Source: Acanthosoma haemorrhoidale
Taxonomy: Eukaryota > Arthropoda > Insecta > Hemiptera > Acanthosomatidae
Direction: 5' to 3'
DNA: 64,000 bases
Assembly (NCBI GenBank): GCA_930367205.1
Contig: OV884015.1
Coordinates: forward strand, 77,081,341-77,145,340
In this document: positions 34,727 to 47,265 of the stretch, in pieces
Layout of the letters: every line of letters begins with the position of its first letter
Numbering within the stretch: the first letter of the stretch is position 1
Notes under the pieces: model-generated
The model's database searches: none
Seen by the model: the letters and a program-made list of their open reading frames with translations, nothing else
What the model was told of the DNA's origin: nothing
Position numbers and translations under genes: made by a program

Positions 34727-37700
34727 GATCTGCAACTTAAGGTTTCTAGTCTGACTGTACATAATATAATAATTATATACAACTACGTGTATATGTTCTA
34801 TTTTTCCTGTTATGTTTGATTTTTGTTAACCTGAGAATTTAACAATTTGTTTTGCAATAATTTATGTTTACTTTTGTTTTTCTAAAAATTTTTATGAATG
34901 TTTGACCTGTTCTCAAACATTTTGTTGCTTTTTCAGACTAAATGTAAATTTTTTAAACTAATGTTGGCAGTAGAATGTTGACAGTGTCAAAAATATTTCT
35001 CTTCCTGAGTGTTTTTAAAATTGATTCCTCATTCCTTTCGTAAAAAACAAAATTTATTTCAGAATTCATTATAAGATTTTCTTATTTTTCCTGTTACTTA
35101 AACACTTAATATTATTTAAATTACTCAGTCAATCTAATTTTGTACACAGTTAATTTTATTGATAACCTAGTCTGTGGAAGCCCTTTTTGAGACCATTTTT
35201 TAAGAACTGAACTTGTTTTTTTGTGATCTACTCTTGAACTCAGACATAACCCGTTATAAATAAGCCTTCAGATTCATATGAATTTCTGTCATTATTTCTC
35301 ATATAATTTTCTTTTCATTAATTGTCACAGAGATACACATAATTGTTAAAAAATATAACAAAACTTTTGAGAAATGGACCATTCATTGTTTAATTATTTT
35401 ATTACTTGGTTCTGGTTAATACCACATTTACTGACTATAAGATACTTTTCTTACTATTGTAAGGTATGTTGTTTACTTTATAGGATATATTTCAATAGTT
35501 AGTGTATTACAAGTTATAATATAAATAATGAATAATTAAAAAATTTTAATACCAAGTATTTTTTTACAAGTAGTGTACATTTCATAAATTAGTTGCTGGT
35601 GCATAATCAAAGTGAAATTTATGTAATAGCTTTTAAGTATCTTTTTAGAAGGAATTCATTGAAATCAACTAATTATTTTTTAAAAGTTATTAAATGTATA
35701 CGTTAACATATTTACTGGCTATATTAGTTGTACGTACCTAATTTAGTGAATATTATTTATGTTATGATTCTGGTCTGATTTTTTGTATTGTATTTAGATT
35801 TAATTTATTGGGGTTATGTAATAAGGCTGTTCAGATTGATTTTCTGTTTTTTTGTTTAAAACTTTACTAACAACAAAACAAAACTTAATATTGGTTTCTA
35901 TCATAATTGGTGAATATTTTCTATATTTAGATCAATATTACCTTAAGATTGTCGTGATAATAGAATTTGTTTGTCAGTTTCTTAAATAAATTTAATCAAA
36001 TTCAGATTTTTATTCTATCAAGAGAATTTTTTCAAACTTTTTGTTTGAATTAGTCTTGCTTTGTTGTTGAAGATTATATATACATTTTTTTAATATTGTA
36101 GTTTGACTGAAGATAAACATGCACTTGAAGGTATATAAAAATTATAACTTCTTTTTGGTTTAATTGCAAAGGGAATCCTATCCCCAGTTATTACTTGTCA
36201 TTTTTATCATTATTCTTCCATTCTTTCATTTTTTTGTCAAATTATTAATATAAACTAAAACAAAATGTTTTTTTGTTTTTCTCTAATAACTCTTCTAATA
36301 ACATAAATAAATATAAATAAGCCCTATACAGTTAACATAAAAATTTATATTTTTTATAAGATATTCAATTCAATAAACATAAACCAAGGAATTAATGAGC
36401 CAATTTATGTTGTATTGTTTCTCTATGAAAGTTTTAACTGCTTTTAGTCATTTTTTAGTTGTTTTGAGGGGCAGTTCTATTTAGAAAACATATCTGTGAT
36501 GACACACCGTTTTTCTTTTGGTATAATTATACTTATGATAGGATCATGTTTTATAGACTGTCAACCTTGCGACTTGAAAATTAATTTATTTTTTTTCATC
36601 ATTGTTTTTTATAACAGAAATTTGCCAGTAGTTTAAATTGTGTAAAACCCTCTAATTTATAATTTGTAACACATTATAAGTCTACAATAAAGCCATTACT
36701 GCTGGATTGTAGTAAATTGGTGACAATATGATAGTGACCGAGTTTGGAAAGATTCAAAAACCTCAGTAGGGCAAGAGAAACAGTGGATAGAAAGAAGTTT
36801 TCTCATAGAACTAAAAAAAAAAGAAAGTTATCTATGGGAATTTCAAAGAACACATTTCTTATATAGCTGTGAAGTGATTTTATATAATCATATATTTATA
36901 GAAGTGTAACAATTGTGATTTAATGTAGAATTAAATATATATACTCGATTTGTAAATTTCAAAAGCTTTGTTAGTGAATATGTTTGTAAGCACATATATA
37001 TTTATATATCCTATTGAGTTACTCTTTAGGAAACTATTGTTTGATTTGTTGAAATGTGATTATTTAAGATGAAAATAAAAGGGATTTTTTAAACACATAA
37101 ATTGAAATCCTTTTTTTTTTATTTACTCATAAATTTTCTATTATGGCTTATTGAGAGTTACTGGTCAGCTTGTTGTTTAACTTAATCGTAATCTGATTCT
37201 TAGCAATTATTTCTAGGATTAGGAGCAAAGTATACTATACCTATTGTACTGGTATGGTATGGTTATGTTGAAGAAAACCAGCTTATCTTGTTAATATAAT
37301 TTTTACCAACTATCATGTTCATTGTTTATTAAATCTCTCTATTTTTAAGCTATTAGAAAATTCACTGTATACACACAAGGTTCACTACATTCAATGGTAT
37401 CAAGTTTTTATATTATTAACTGCATTTAATTACAAATCGATGCATGTATCTGCTTAAGCTCTGTCTAATCCACAACTGGGGTTAGTAGATTTCCCTTGAA
37501 TCTGCAGTGAGTAGAGAATGTCTTCCACAAGTAATAGATTTCACACCGAAATTGGAATAAGGTGCCCATCAACAGGGGGGGGGGGTTCCCTGAAAACTTG
37601 CTGTAACAGAGAGAATCTAATCTGTCAACTTTTGCACCAAACTTATTCAATAATAAAAATGGAACCACCTTTTTTTTTCTCGTAACACTTTTTTGGCATT

Positions 37701-39639
37701 CCACCATTTGGATATTTAAGGGTTAATGCTGTGACCCAATTGGAGTAATAAACTAGCTATCTGTGATGTTTCTTTTTTCAATTGTGATGATGTAAAAATA
37801 AAAAGATTATCTTACAGAATATGTGAAAAAAAATGATCTAAACTTCTCGATGGGTGTTTTTTATTTTTAATATTTACCAACTCTATTGCATTTTTAGGAA
37901 AAATAAAGGAACAAACTAAAAAGTGAGGGAAGAATTTTAATAGATCCCTCAGGACCCTATTCTATCAGTTTTTAAGATATGCACTCAGAATATTTAAGAG
38001 GTTAAGAAAAAAGAAAGGTTTTCATTTTACAAAAAATAATTAATTTTATAACTGTTTGTTTAACTTTCTTGCTCACTTAAAAAAGTCTTTTGACAAATGC
38101 AGTTAAACTATTGACAATATAACCATACTTTAACCTGTGGGAATGACATTAATTATGTAATTTCAATTGAATCCCAAAAAAATATTGAATTCTCCCAAAG
38201 ATTATTGAATTTCTTTTTGCATTTCCATCTTTCATGTGTAACAAGAGAAACATTAAATCTTAAATTTCATCGTCATGAAATATTACAAGTTGGATTGAAA
38301 CTTTAAAAAAACTTCTCTTTTTTCAAAATACTAACCATTATTATATCACAGCCGCAACATATTCAGCCTGGTTTGGTTGAATGTCCCTTTAAAAGTTCAG
38401 ATCGAGTGGTTAATTTTTATGGTCACTATCATAAAACACAGGCAAACCAAAGGATACACAGGCAGCCTCAGGATTGGCAATATTGTTTTTAGATTCAAGA
38501 CTCTAGGGGCTGGAAAATGCTTATTGTCCTAGTTCTTTTGTATAAAATGTTGATATGATTGCCAGTGGTGTAGATGGAAGATTGGAGATGTTAAGACTGG
38601 CAGCTCTTTGGGTAATGGCACTATTTGTCAGATCTTTGCGAAGAAAAAAAAATACAGTGTTATCTTACACTTTGTAAGTGGACGTAGCTGGATTGTTAAA
38701 CAAATTACTAATTGTGTTTTGTTATTAATTTGGACTTTAGTTCTTTAAACATATTGCTTCCTATTCATCATGTTCTACAAGATTCCAAACCTAGCCTAGG
38801 CAAGTGATTAGGTGATGATGAAGAGGACAATCTCTTGATAATCAAGACTTATACTGGTTGAAAAAACAATACTGGCCTTATGTATGGAGTTGGCTTTACA
38901 GCTACAACTTTGATATCTTCTAGGGAGGTCGATGGGGTAAGATACTTGCAAAATTTAGAATTTCTCTCAAAGAAAAGTTTTAACAACATTCAGTGAACGT
39001 AATGGTGAGTTTATATGAAATAGGGTCATTTAGCAGGCGTTATAATTGAATTAAAGGACAATTATGAAATACCAACATCAGCTTGCTAGCACTGCAGGCG
39101 TCCTGGATATCACCTAGCCAGATGAGGCAATCCTCATTTAGCAAGCCTTGTTTTCTAAATAATAAGTCGGGTTCTGCTGACAAATGGCCCCGATGACGCC
39201 CCACGGGATGAAGCAACATCCACTGATATTTCCCATGTGGCACTGATCCATTTCTCCTCTATACAGTAGTTAGTAAAACCGTTACCTCGTTGTGCTTCTG
39301 AAATAAATTCTTGTAAAAAGTCAATCTGTGTAAAACTTCTTTAACTGGACAGGGCAATGAATGTCCAATTTTCGACCGTTTTGATTTAGAGGCGCTGTTA
39401 GATTTTTAGGTTTACTAACACTGTGTGGAATGTAAGACACAATAAAAATTAGAATCCACTGAAAACGACCTAGGAAATATATGTAGAAGAGGGAAGAACG
39501 ACGAAACTCCACGCGAGTAAGGACAAGAATCCCCGAGCAAGTTCATAGAAAAGTGATTGTTAAGCTCATTCTGGAAGGTTCCGTTATTTACTACTGTTTC
39601 ATTACATCTTTCGTTAACGAGTTAAGTAGCGTTATTAGC
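34727..39639. other. DCAF8 3' UTR and a long gene-free intergenic stretch
   Basis: AT-rich sequence follows the DCAF8 stop. Several AATAAA signals are present (for example near 35988, 36310 and 36372), so the true poly(A) site cannot be chosen. A G-run occurs near 37577-37586. From 37 to 39.6 kb only short unsupported frames are present, and no transposon domain was recognised. Confidence 0.5.
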
Positions 39640-39989
39640 ATGGATAGTAATCTGTCACAAAGTGATTACGTGCGTGATGATATCCCTCCAGTAAACAAAG
39701 AAAAGGAAAAGCTACAGAAGGATGAAGGACGTCATGATGATATTGTTTAATTGCCATAAAATAGGCGAGTACAGACAGTTTTTGTATATTTCAAAACTTT
39801 GATTAAATTGAAGAAATGTAAATAAACTGGATTATTAACCAATTTAACACTATATAAACGTACGACGAACACGCCCCATTTTACTGGCCTCGTTAGTGAA
39901 AGGGCTCCAATATTTAAAAACCATCGCACTATTACTATTTATTATGAAGTGAGACTAATAGTTGTTGGTTCTGTGCAAGACACCCAAGC

Positions 39990-40110
39990 TTCTTAAAACC
40001 CAAGCATTACAGGGTATTGCTGTCCGCATAATTCAAAATCTCTTACGGCTGTTGGCGCCAGCTGTAAAGATAACCGTGGAATACACAAAAGCTGGCCTAA
40101 AAAAATTTCC
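39990..40110 (+). pseudogene. possible ATP synthase subunit g-like fragment
   Basis: The + strand reads IAVRIIQNLLRLLAPAVKIT and then VEYTKAGLKKF, which recalls the N-terminus of mitochondrial ATP synthase subunit g (an APAVK...Y-K-KP-L-F pattern). The codon where a start would be is ATT rather than ATG, and the similarity ends after KKF. If real, this is a truncated pseudogene or an isolated exon. The match is short and remembered, so it is weak. Confidence 0.25.
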
Positions 40111-40267
40111 GATGTTACTTTTATTCATGTTGATTATTTCATTAAATCATCGAAGGGGCGCAAATCGCATTTTTATCTAAACGTTACTGTCAAGTAGTAC
40201 CTACCAAAGGATCTTAATATTTAAAAACTACCCAAGAATCTCAACCAAAGTTATTCTGATCATAAAG

Positions 40268-40453
40268 TTTTTTTTTTATTTCAAAACCCCTTTATTGATC
40301 AATAAGTTTTTACAATTTTCTCCTCTTACTGCATACGCAGATGCATTCGAAGGAGGGTAGAATTACAATAACAATTTTCTATTTGAAGTTAAAATTACAA
40401 TTCACTGGGTACAGGACTAGGTGATGGGGCTCACCTTCAGATTACAATGAGGG
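40268..40453 (-). mobile_element. LINE 3' tail, first of three stacked insertions
   Basis: It begins with poly-T (poly-A of a minus-strand insertion) after GATCATAAAG (40258-40267) and ends before the same GATCATAAAG (40454-40463), a 10-bp target duplication. It contains GGTGATGGGGCTCACCTT, the reverse complement of a motif in the tails at about 47030 and 53440, so it is related to that LINE family. No coding sequence remains. Confidence 0.75.
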
Positions 40454-40463
40454 GATCATAAAG

Positions 40464-40686
40464 TTTTTTTTTTTTGTTTTTTTCCTTTTTTTTCTTAGCT
40501 CTCAAACTTATAAAATAGGATGTGGGAAAAATAAAGTAAAATTATTTTGGGCTAATGAGTGCCTTTCACTAAAGGGAGTCCCCATTTGAAGGATGTATGA
40601 GAAGGATATAGGGCGTGGAATGCCTAAAGGAGGTGGGTGGAATTAGGAAGGTAGTGATAGTCTACCGAGGGTGGAGCCCTTGCTTA
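40464..40686 (-). mobile_element. LINE 3' tail, second of three stacked insertions
   Basis: It begins with a T-rich tract after GATCATAAAG and ends before ATTCATAAAG; the flanks share TCATAAAG. Its sequence (AGCTCTCAAACTTATAAAA, GGATGTATGAGAAGGATAT) is a diverged copy of the 3' UTR of the larger LINE to its right (40752-40945). It is a very short 5'-truncated insertion of that family. Confidence 0.75.
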
Positions 40687-40694
40687 ATTCATAA

Positions 40695-40696
<2 letters not shown>

Positions 40697-40751
<55 letters not shown>

Positions 40752-42852
40752 CCTAAGCTCTCAAAATTACAAAAAATAGGAATGTGGGAAAAATAAGGAA
40801 AATTATTTTTGGCTGGAAAGTGCCTTTCACTAAGGGGAGACCCCTATTTGAAGGATGTATGAGAAGGATATGGGGTGTGGAATGCCTAGAAAGGCGGATG
40901 GAGTCAGGAAGGTAGTGAGAGTCTACCAAGGATTAAGCCTAGGGGTGCCTAGGCGATGGTTTGTTGTAGGCCAGGCGAAGCCTGGCCGGCCGCCCCGCCA
41001 GGGGCCTGAGTGAGTCGGCCTAATCGGCCGGAAGATCAACCCTGCTTACACAGGTAGATGGGGTAATGTGGCGTCGGTTGAGTCGGGCGGGAGATCGGCC
41101 TCGATCTCTCGGCTGGGTGTAGGTCCGTCAGTCCTCTGGTTCTATGATGTCTTTCATTCGCCAAGCTTCGGCGGTCCAGCAGTGTTTCCATCTGACGGGC
41201 ATTGGTGGTGGCTGAAGGTCGGAGAATAGTGGGTTGTGGCTATGTCTTAGGGAGTCAAAAAATTTGATGTGCCTTCTCTTGATAAAATCTTGGATAGTGA
41301 GCACTTCGAATTTTTTGTGGATTTCGTCGGCCTTCATTTGGTCGAAAGGGGTGTGTTTGAGGGAGGTGCGGAGAACTCTATTCTGAAATTGCTGGAGCTT
41401 TAGGAGAGTGTTGGGAGTCAAATACTTGTAGAGAGGGGTTCCATACATCAATGCAGGTCTTAGGACGCTCTGGTATATCAGCAGCTTGAGGCGTACTGAT
41501 AGAGCCGGGCTGTGAAGTAGGTGTCCGAGGCTGAAGAATTTCTTCCTAACACTCTTTAACTTCTTTCCGAGGTGCGTTGTGAACGACAAGTGCCTACCGA
41601 GGGTAATTCCGAGGTAGCACAGCTTGTTGCTTACAGGGCATTCTTTGCCGTCTAACACGAAGGATTTCAGGAGCTTCTTTTTTCCGGATTTGTAACTAAA
41701 TATTATTCCTTGCGTCTTGGCCGGATTGACTTTAATGTAGACGGCATCGAGTTTCTCGGCGATTTGTTGACTGGCACTCTCAGCGAATTTCAGGGCTCTG
41801 GATGGATTGATGCTAGTGCTGTAGACACCTATATCGTCCGCGTACGCGGATACCTCGCAGTTGGAGTACGAGGCTCCTACGATGTGGGCGGTGTAAATGT
41901 TGAACAGCAACGGGCCTAGCACCGATCCTTGGGGGACACCGGCAGAATAGTTTCTTCGGGTCGTGGTCGTAGTGCCTATACGAACCGAAAATGTTCTGCC
42001 TGTAAGGTAGGATCTAATCAGGTTCTGCAGCTGATCCGAGAATTCGTATTCCCTCAGACGTTGGAGTAGGATGTAATGATCCACAGAGTCGAAGGCTTTC
42101 GAACAGTCCAGAGAAATCATTGCGGTAGCTCTGTTGCTTCGGATGTTCGATGCGACGTGGTGTTGCAATCTCACCAGGTTGTTATTCGCGCTTAAGCCTG
42201 TGCTGAAACCAGTCTGCTCTGGTGGGATGACTTCCTGTGACTCGCAGTGCCCGGAGAGATGTATGTGGATAATTCTCTCGAACAGCTTCGAGAGTTGAGT
42301 CAGCAGACTGATGGGGCGGTAATGAGATGGCTCATATCCGCTCTTCACTGGTTTCAGAAGAGGGATCACTACTGCATGTTTCCAGTTCTGAGGGAAATAA
42401 TGAAGCCTGAAGCAGGAGTTCAAGATGTTAGTTATGAACGAGATTCCTTTCCTCGGCAGCTGCTTCAGTAGGATGTTCTGGATCGATCCTGCCCTGGTGA
42501 CTTCTTGCCGGTTGTTCTCCGAATGATGGCTCCGACTTGCCTGTGAGAGGTCCAGATATCGGTAGTGGTGGGGAGAGAGGGGGAGGGGGGATCGAGCGTT
42601 ACTATTGGTTCGCCTTGGCCACGGCTCACTTCCTCGTAATAGGTCGCCAAAATGTCCGCTTGCTCGGTGGTGGGGATGAACTGGCCGTTGACGGCCAGCC
42701 TGACACCATTCCTTTTTGAGGTAGAGGTCTTCACGAGTTTCCACAATTGCTTATGGTCGCCGTGCAGACTGGTGAGGCGATCTTCCCAGACCGAATTTTT
42801 CCACTGAGCCATCAGGGACCTTACTTGGTTTGTGAGAGAATTTAAAACCGGT
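40697..42852 (-). mobile_element. 5'-truncated Jockey-type LINE, third of three stacked insertions
   Basis: A 55-bp poly-T (40697-40751) marks the poly-A tail. ATTCATAAAG flanks both sides (40687-40696 and 42853-42862), a clear target duplication. Inside are a 3' UTR of about 375 bp and the C-terminal part of ORF2. The 5' end is cut inside ORF2, upstream of the RT, so the endonuclease domain is missing. Clean duplication and long poly-A suggest a fairly recent insertion. Confidence 0.9.
41128..42812 (-). pseudogene. LINE ORF2 fragment: reverse transcriptase and C-terminal domain, one frameshift
   Basis: Minus strand. The first part (42812 to about 42490) reads the region between endonuclease and RT (LHGDHKQLWKLVKT, then TGKKSPGQD). 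A single-base loss near 42487 then moves the frame, and the RT continues uninterrupted to the stop at 41128: IQNILLKQLP, HYRPISLLTQLSKLFERI, EQTGFSTGLS, MISLDCSKAFDSVDHYIL, AGVPQGSVLGPLLFNIYT, the catalytic SAYADDIGVYS, YLGITLGRHLSFTTHLGKKL and RPALMYGTPLYKYL. These are the Jockey-clade RT blocks in order. The truncated start and the frameshift make it inactive, though the RT region itself is well kept. Confidence 0.9.
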
Positions 42853-43095
42853 ATTCATAAAGTTATCTTTCATTTTCAGGTACATTTTCGATAATCTAAA
42901 ACATTCTACGAGTCGAACAGGTCGAGTCATAAGTAATTTCCGATGCAGCTAAGTGGAATCTATTGCTCGTATCTACCCACTATGAGTTACCATGACAAGT
43001 TTTTGTTTTCACTATAGACGAGGCTTCAGTTATTCTTTTGTCAACTGTTTTGTGTGATACACGTTACGTTAAACTGTTTTTTTTTAACCTCTGAA

Positions 43096-43870
43096 ATGGA
43101 GAGTCAAAAAGTACATATTCGTCATGTAATGCTTTGGGAATTTAAACAAGGCATTAGTGCTAGGATGACAGCTGAAAAAATATGGAGTGTATATGGCGAA
43201 GGACTAATAACTGATCGGGCAGTTAGAAGTTGGTTTATAAAATTCCGTTCTGGAGATACGACCTTAAAAGACGAACCGAGGGCGGGACGTCCTGCCGTCT
43301 TTGACGACAACCTTTTAAAGGCAATATCAGAGCAAAATCCACGTCAATCAACAAGAGGTATAGCAGAAAGGTTGAATACATCACAATCAACTGTTAACCG
43401 CCACCTGGAGAAATTAAGGAACGCCTGCAAGTTAGGAGTGTGGGTACCTCACAATCTCAGTGAACGGAATAAAGAAGATCGCATCGTAATCGCCACAAGT
43501 CTTCTCTCACGGGTAAAATTTGAGCCTTTTTTAAACCGGATTGTAATAGACGATGACAAATGGGTTACCTACGACAATATAGTCCGCGAAAGACAGTGGC
43601 TTGATAAGAATCAACCACCCCTGCCAGAATACTTGTGTGTATGGTGGGATTGTCAAGTAATAATTCACCACGAGTTATTGAAGTCAAATTTAACGATTAC
43701 TGCGGATAGATACGTTCAGCAGTTGCAAAGAGTGCAAGAGAAACTCCATGAAAAGCGTCCTGCACTCGTCAAAATGAATGTAATTTTGTTATTGACTATG
43801 ACTCGACCTAAATACCTGCAGGCGATTTTTACTTTGACTACATGGACGATGAATAGGTTCCAGTTTTTTT
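43096..43870 (+). mobile_element. mariner transposase gene, degenerate
   Basis: From MESQKVHIRHVMLWEF the frame is open through the paired helix-turn-helix region (AVRSWFIKFRSGDTTLKDEP, AGRPAVFDDNLLKAI, TRGIAERLNTSQSTVNRHLE) and the linker WVPHNLSERN. It continues to the first catalytic-site region (RIVIDDDKWVTYDN) and LCVWWDCQVIIHHELLKSN. Near 43785 a frameshift spoils the second catalytic box (expected HDNARP) and the C-terminal third is lost or rearranged. Upstream, GTCGAGTCATAAGTAATTTC (42921-42940) resembles a mariner terminal repeat; no matching right end was seen. It is inactive. Confidence 0.85.
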
Positions 43871-43950
43871 TATCAAGGTTTCTATTCATTTTCAATTATG
43901 TTTCATTCAAGTGTTATTCACGTCTTAAGATTACTGTCATAGGTTCTTGA

Positions 43951-45359
43951 AATACGTGTTTTTATTAAAGCAATTACGTATTAGAATGTGCCATTAAACA
44001 ATATTTGTTTCTCCTGAAGACTTGAAAGTTTGTTTTTATTAAATTATGAATATTTAGTCAACTTGGACATTCATCATTTTTACCCCGTGGCTTTTCAATT
44101 GTAAACCTGATCACAATGTTAAATAATGCTCGCCATTTGCAGGCTTGCAGCTCAATTGTTCATTACACCGTTATTATCTAATACCTACCATATCACATTC
44201 ACTAATTAAGTTAAATAAAGTCATCTAATCTATCGTTGAATTACACAGATGTATCATTAATTGTTTGTAAGTTTGATGGAATTGACAGTTGGGTGAAGTC
44301 CTAATATGCTTCATGACCGAAGTTTTCCTAAGTTTCTAATTTGATTGTAACTTATGGAAGACAAGTTATATCTCTGCTCCGTTATAATTAAATTTACCAT
44401 TTATATGATTGTTTAGAAAGTCCATTAGTTGAAGAATTGTTTTTAGGGATGCCGTGTTTTTGTATTACACGTAGCCGATTATACATCAGGAGTTAATTAC
44501 ATTAGGAAACGGTTGGATTTATCGGCATCCGGTTTGATAATGTTGTTTTGGCGGCTTCAGTTATTTTTATTGCCATCGAGTTTTGTAAGATTCCGAGGAA
44601 TGTAATTTTTCATGTTCGACAAACATATATATAATAAATGTATTGTAACGTCTGGGAGATTTTATGTTAGTTCTGTCTATTTCTATCGGTGGTAATACTA
44701 ACCACTGGATTTGTGAGAAAATTCCATTCATAATGTGTAATGAAAAATGTTATCACTAGGGCTAGGATTTATATGTAAAAAAAAATTAAAATATGTTCAT
44801 ATATGCATGTATTTATTTTCACAAAAATGCAATTACTGTTAGTCCAGTGTTCAAATTTTTATAAACACAACAAATATTTTCATATCTTAGGATAAAACAA
44901 ATGTTCAAAAGAAATATATGATATGAATAAAAACATATTAAGAAAGAAAAAAAACAAAACAAAAGGTGTAGTGAAGGCAATTTTAAATTTACGAATTAAA
45001 AATGCGCTGATCAAGCCTCAGTAAAGAACGAAATGCCCCTCAACATCAACCGAAGATTTTTTGAGCATGTTCAAAAACAAGGCTTTCTATTGGAGACGAT
45101 TTGACTTCCAAATTTTCTGTAAAATCCCGTACACTTCTGAAATGAACTGTTTGTTCAAAGCCTGGGTATTACCCAAACAAACACATCTTTTGATTTTGTC
45201 TTCAATTTAACTCTGATTTCTCCGGTGACTCTTCTGTTTTTTAATGGCTTAGTTGATAATAGCGATTCTATCAAGCAATCCCATGTTGTGACTCTCTAAT
45301 TTTGTTATTGTGTACGCTATGAACCCGGTGTTTGCCAGATGATCCCTTAAGGTAGGCTT
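43951..45359. other. AT-rich DNA, no gene recognised
   Basis: No domain or repeat family was recognised. Minus-strand pieces near 45000-45150 may belong to the same decayed coding remnant as 45360-45545. Confidence 0.4.
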
Positions 45360-45545
45360 ATCCATCAATGTTTTGGCTTTTTTAGCCTTTGTGGATTCAA
45401 AATCAAGCTTTCACAGATTGTCTTTAAATGAATCAATGCTCTTGCAGTAGTAATCAGCTGCCGCTAAACATGTGCCCCCTCTTGTAAAACTACCCGTTGA
45501 AGTGTCAAGTATACGTAAAGACAGCGTTCCTTCAAATCGGCCCAG
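45360..45545 (-). pseudogene. decayed coding remnant, copy 1 of a pair
   Basis: The minus strand reads ADLKERCLYVYLTLQ, then after a frame change CLAAADYYCKSIDSFKDNL, a stop, and KLDFESTKAKKAK. This aligns with copy 2 at 46365-46520 (SDFKEHYICLPLRSE; RLEADEYYRFDFIKEVL; KLNFDSVTALQKAK). The two share spacing and residues but are diverged, so they look like old duplicates. The family is not recognised. Confidence 0.45.
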
Positions 45546-46364
45546 TTTAAGGATTTGTTGATAGAATTATTAGTTATGAATTAATAACTATTAATGAATA
45601 AATACAAATATATCAACTAATAATAATATTGGTAGGAAATTTTAATCAATTTCTGAAGTATTGCGTAGTATTCGAAACAGCTGGGCTACAGGTATGGACT
45701 GCTTCGTGGATTTAATCTTTGGACCCTGGGCCAAGGTGCCCACTAGTTCCTAACTCTACTTCGTACGAGACGGTTGTTATTAGTTTTATGTACTTTTCTT
45801 TGGAAAATAAGTTTAATTTCGTGCCGATATCGTATAACGTGTTATTAAATCGTAGTTAGAGCGATGTGTTTTTCATCTGTTAACAATTAACTTGAAATCG
45901 TGGTGATTTATCGAGCTATTCACTTCAGTATGGAGAGAAGGCTGCTCACAAAAAAACAACAAAAGGTTAGTGAATATTCTATCAGTGATTTGTATTATTA
46001 AAAAATTAATGTGTTCTTAGTCAGCATGTTATCGAATGAAAAGTGTTTTAAAAACTATTTTGCTTATTTTGCACATTACATTTATCTGGCTACACTGAAA
46101 TATCGATTTCGTCTAATAATTATATCATGAAAATATATAAACTATACCTAATTTCCAAAAACATTCGACATTTTCATAAACAGTTGGACCTTCAAATACT
46201 AACAAGTCTACTGTTGAGTAACAAGTTATACTGTTGGTAAAAATTCCTTTCAAATTTGATTCACTTAAAATGTTACGTAATAGAGTATACTTTAAATTAG
46301 TTATTGTATAGGGTAAGAATGTGTACGCCCATGATTCCTCATGGTAGGTTTTTGTTTGATTTAT

Positions 46365-46756
46365 GATTTAGCTTTTAGCTTTTTGCAATGCCGTAACGGA
46401 ATCAAAATTAAGTTTTGACAAAACTTCTTTTATGAAATCAAAGCGGTAGTATTCATCTGCCTCTAACCTTGAGCCCTTTTTTGTAACTTCTGATCGAAGT
46501 GGTAAGCATATATAGTGCTCCTTGAAATCAGACCTTTTTTGAGATCGTCTCGGATTTTAATGAGGGTTTCCATGCAAATACTTCGTAAATAGTTTTGCTT
46601 AGAGTGCTTTGGCGAGGTAGTTTTTTGCCAGTATACTTTTCCGAAAAATTGAAACGATTTGAAATGGAATGATGCGTCGTTAATTTCAGGAAAGAAGATA
46701 TCGGCCCTAACTAAAGAATAGAAAGAATATTTGACTCGCGTGATGTGTGGAATCAC
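46365..46756 (-). pseudogene. decayed coding remnant, copy 2 of a pair
   Basis: The last about 55 codons (46530 down to a stop near 46370) read SDFKEHYICLPLRSEVTKKG and RLEADEYYRFDFIKEVLSKL. A second open frame (46463-46756) overlaps out of phase with it. It is the better-preserved member of the pair with 45360-45545, about 1 kb apart in the same orientation. I do not recognise the protein; it might also be a transposon-borne gene. Confidence 0.4.
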
Positions 46757-46914
46757 TTGAGGACGCTGTTGAGAAATTTCGTTGAAACCTTGACTTTATA
46801 TCCTTGTTTTCTTTAAGTTTTGTTGAATAACTTGGGGACGTTGGACAGTCGATATTGATCTATTACAGTACGAACAATATAAATGACCGCATCACTATTA
46901 AATGTTTCGTCCAG

Positions 46915-47257
46915 TGTTTAACACTATGACCCCACCACCCCTCCCGCATCGATGGCAACAGACTGTCGGGGGAAAATTAGGATAAGAATTAGTATGTAAG
47001 TTAGTTTTAAGGTTGATCAAAAAGGTGAGCCCCATCACCTTATTAGTCAGTTTAGTCTAGTCACGTATAATGTATATCATCATGCTTGTTTATTCGATTA
47101 TATAATTTCTATCAAATAACAAAACCTGTATATAATGTAGTGATGCTACAGGAAATACAGAATAATTTGTAAATGGATTCACCTGAGGATCTATAATTGT
47201 ATATAATTATCTGTAAGTTTAAAGGGGCTATGAAAAAAAAAGAAAAAAAAAAAAAAA
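46915..47257 (+). mobile_element. short 5'-truncated Jockey-type LINE 3' end
   Basis: It starts inside the last codons of ORF2 (reading FNTMTPPPLPHRWQQTVGG), continues through the 3' UTR with AAGGTGAGCCCCATCACC, and ends in an A-rich tail (about 47231-47257). The flanks are GTTTCGTC on both sides (46904-46911 and 47258-47265), a target duplication of at least 8 bp. It is the same family as the fragments at 17555, 48800 and 53424. Confidence 0.85.
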
Positions 47258-47265
47258 GTTTCGTC

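Noticed and set aside
45943..45966. Possible tiny first exon (MERRLLTKKQQK followed by GTTAGT)
   Set aside because: Twelve codons with a donor-like site are too little, and no following exon was found.
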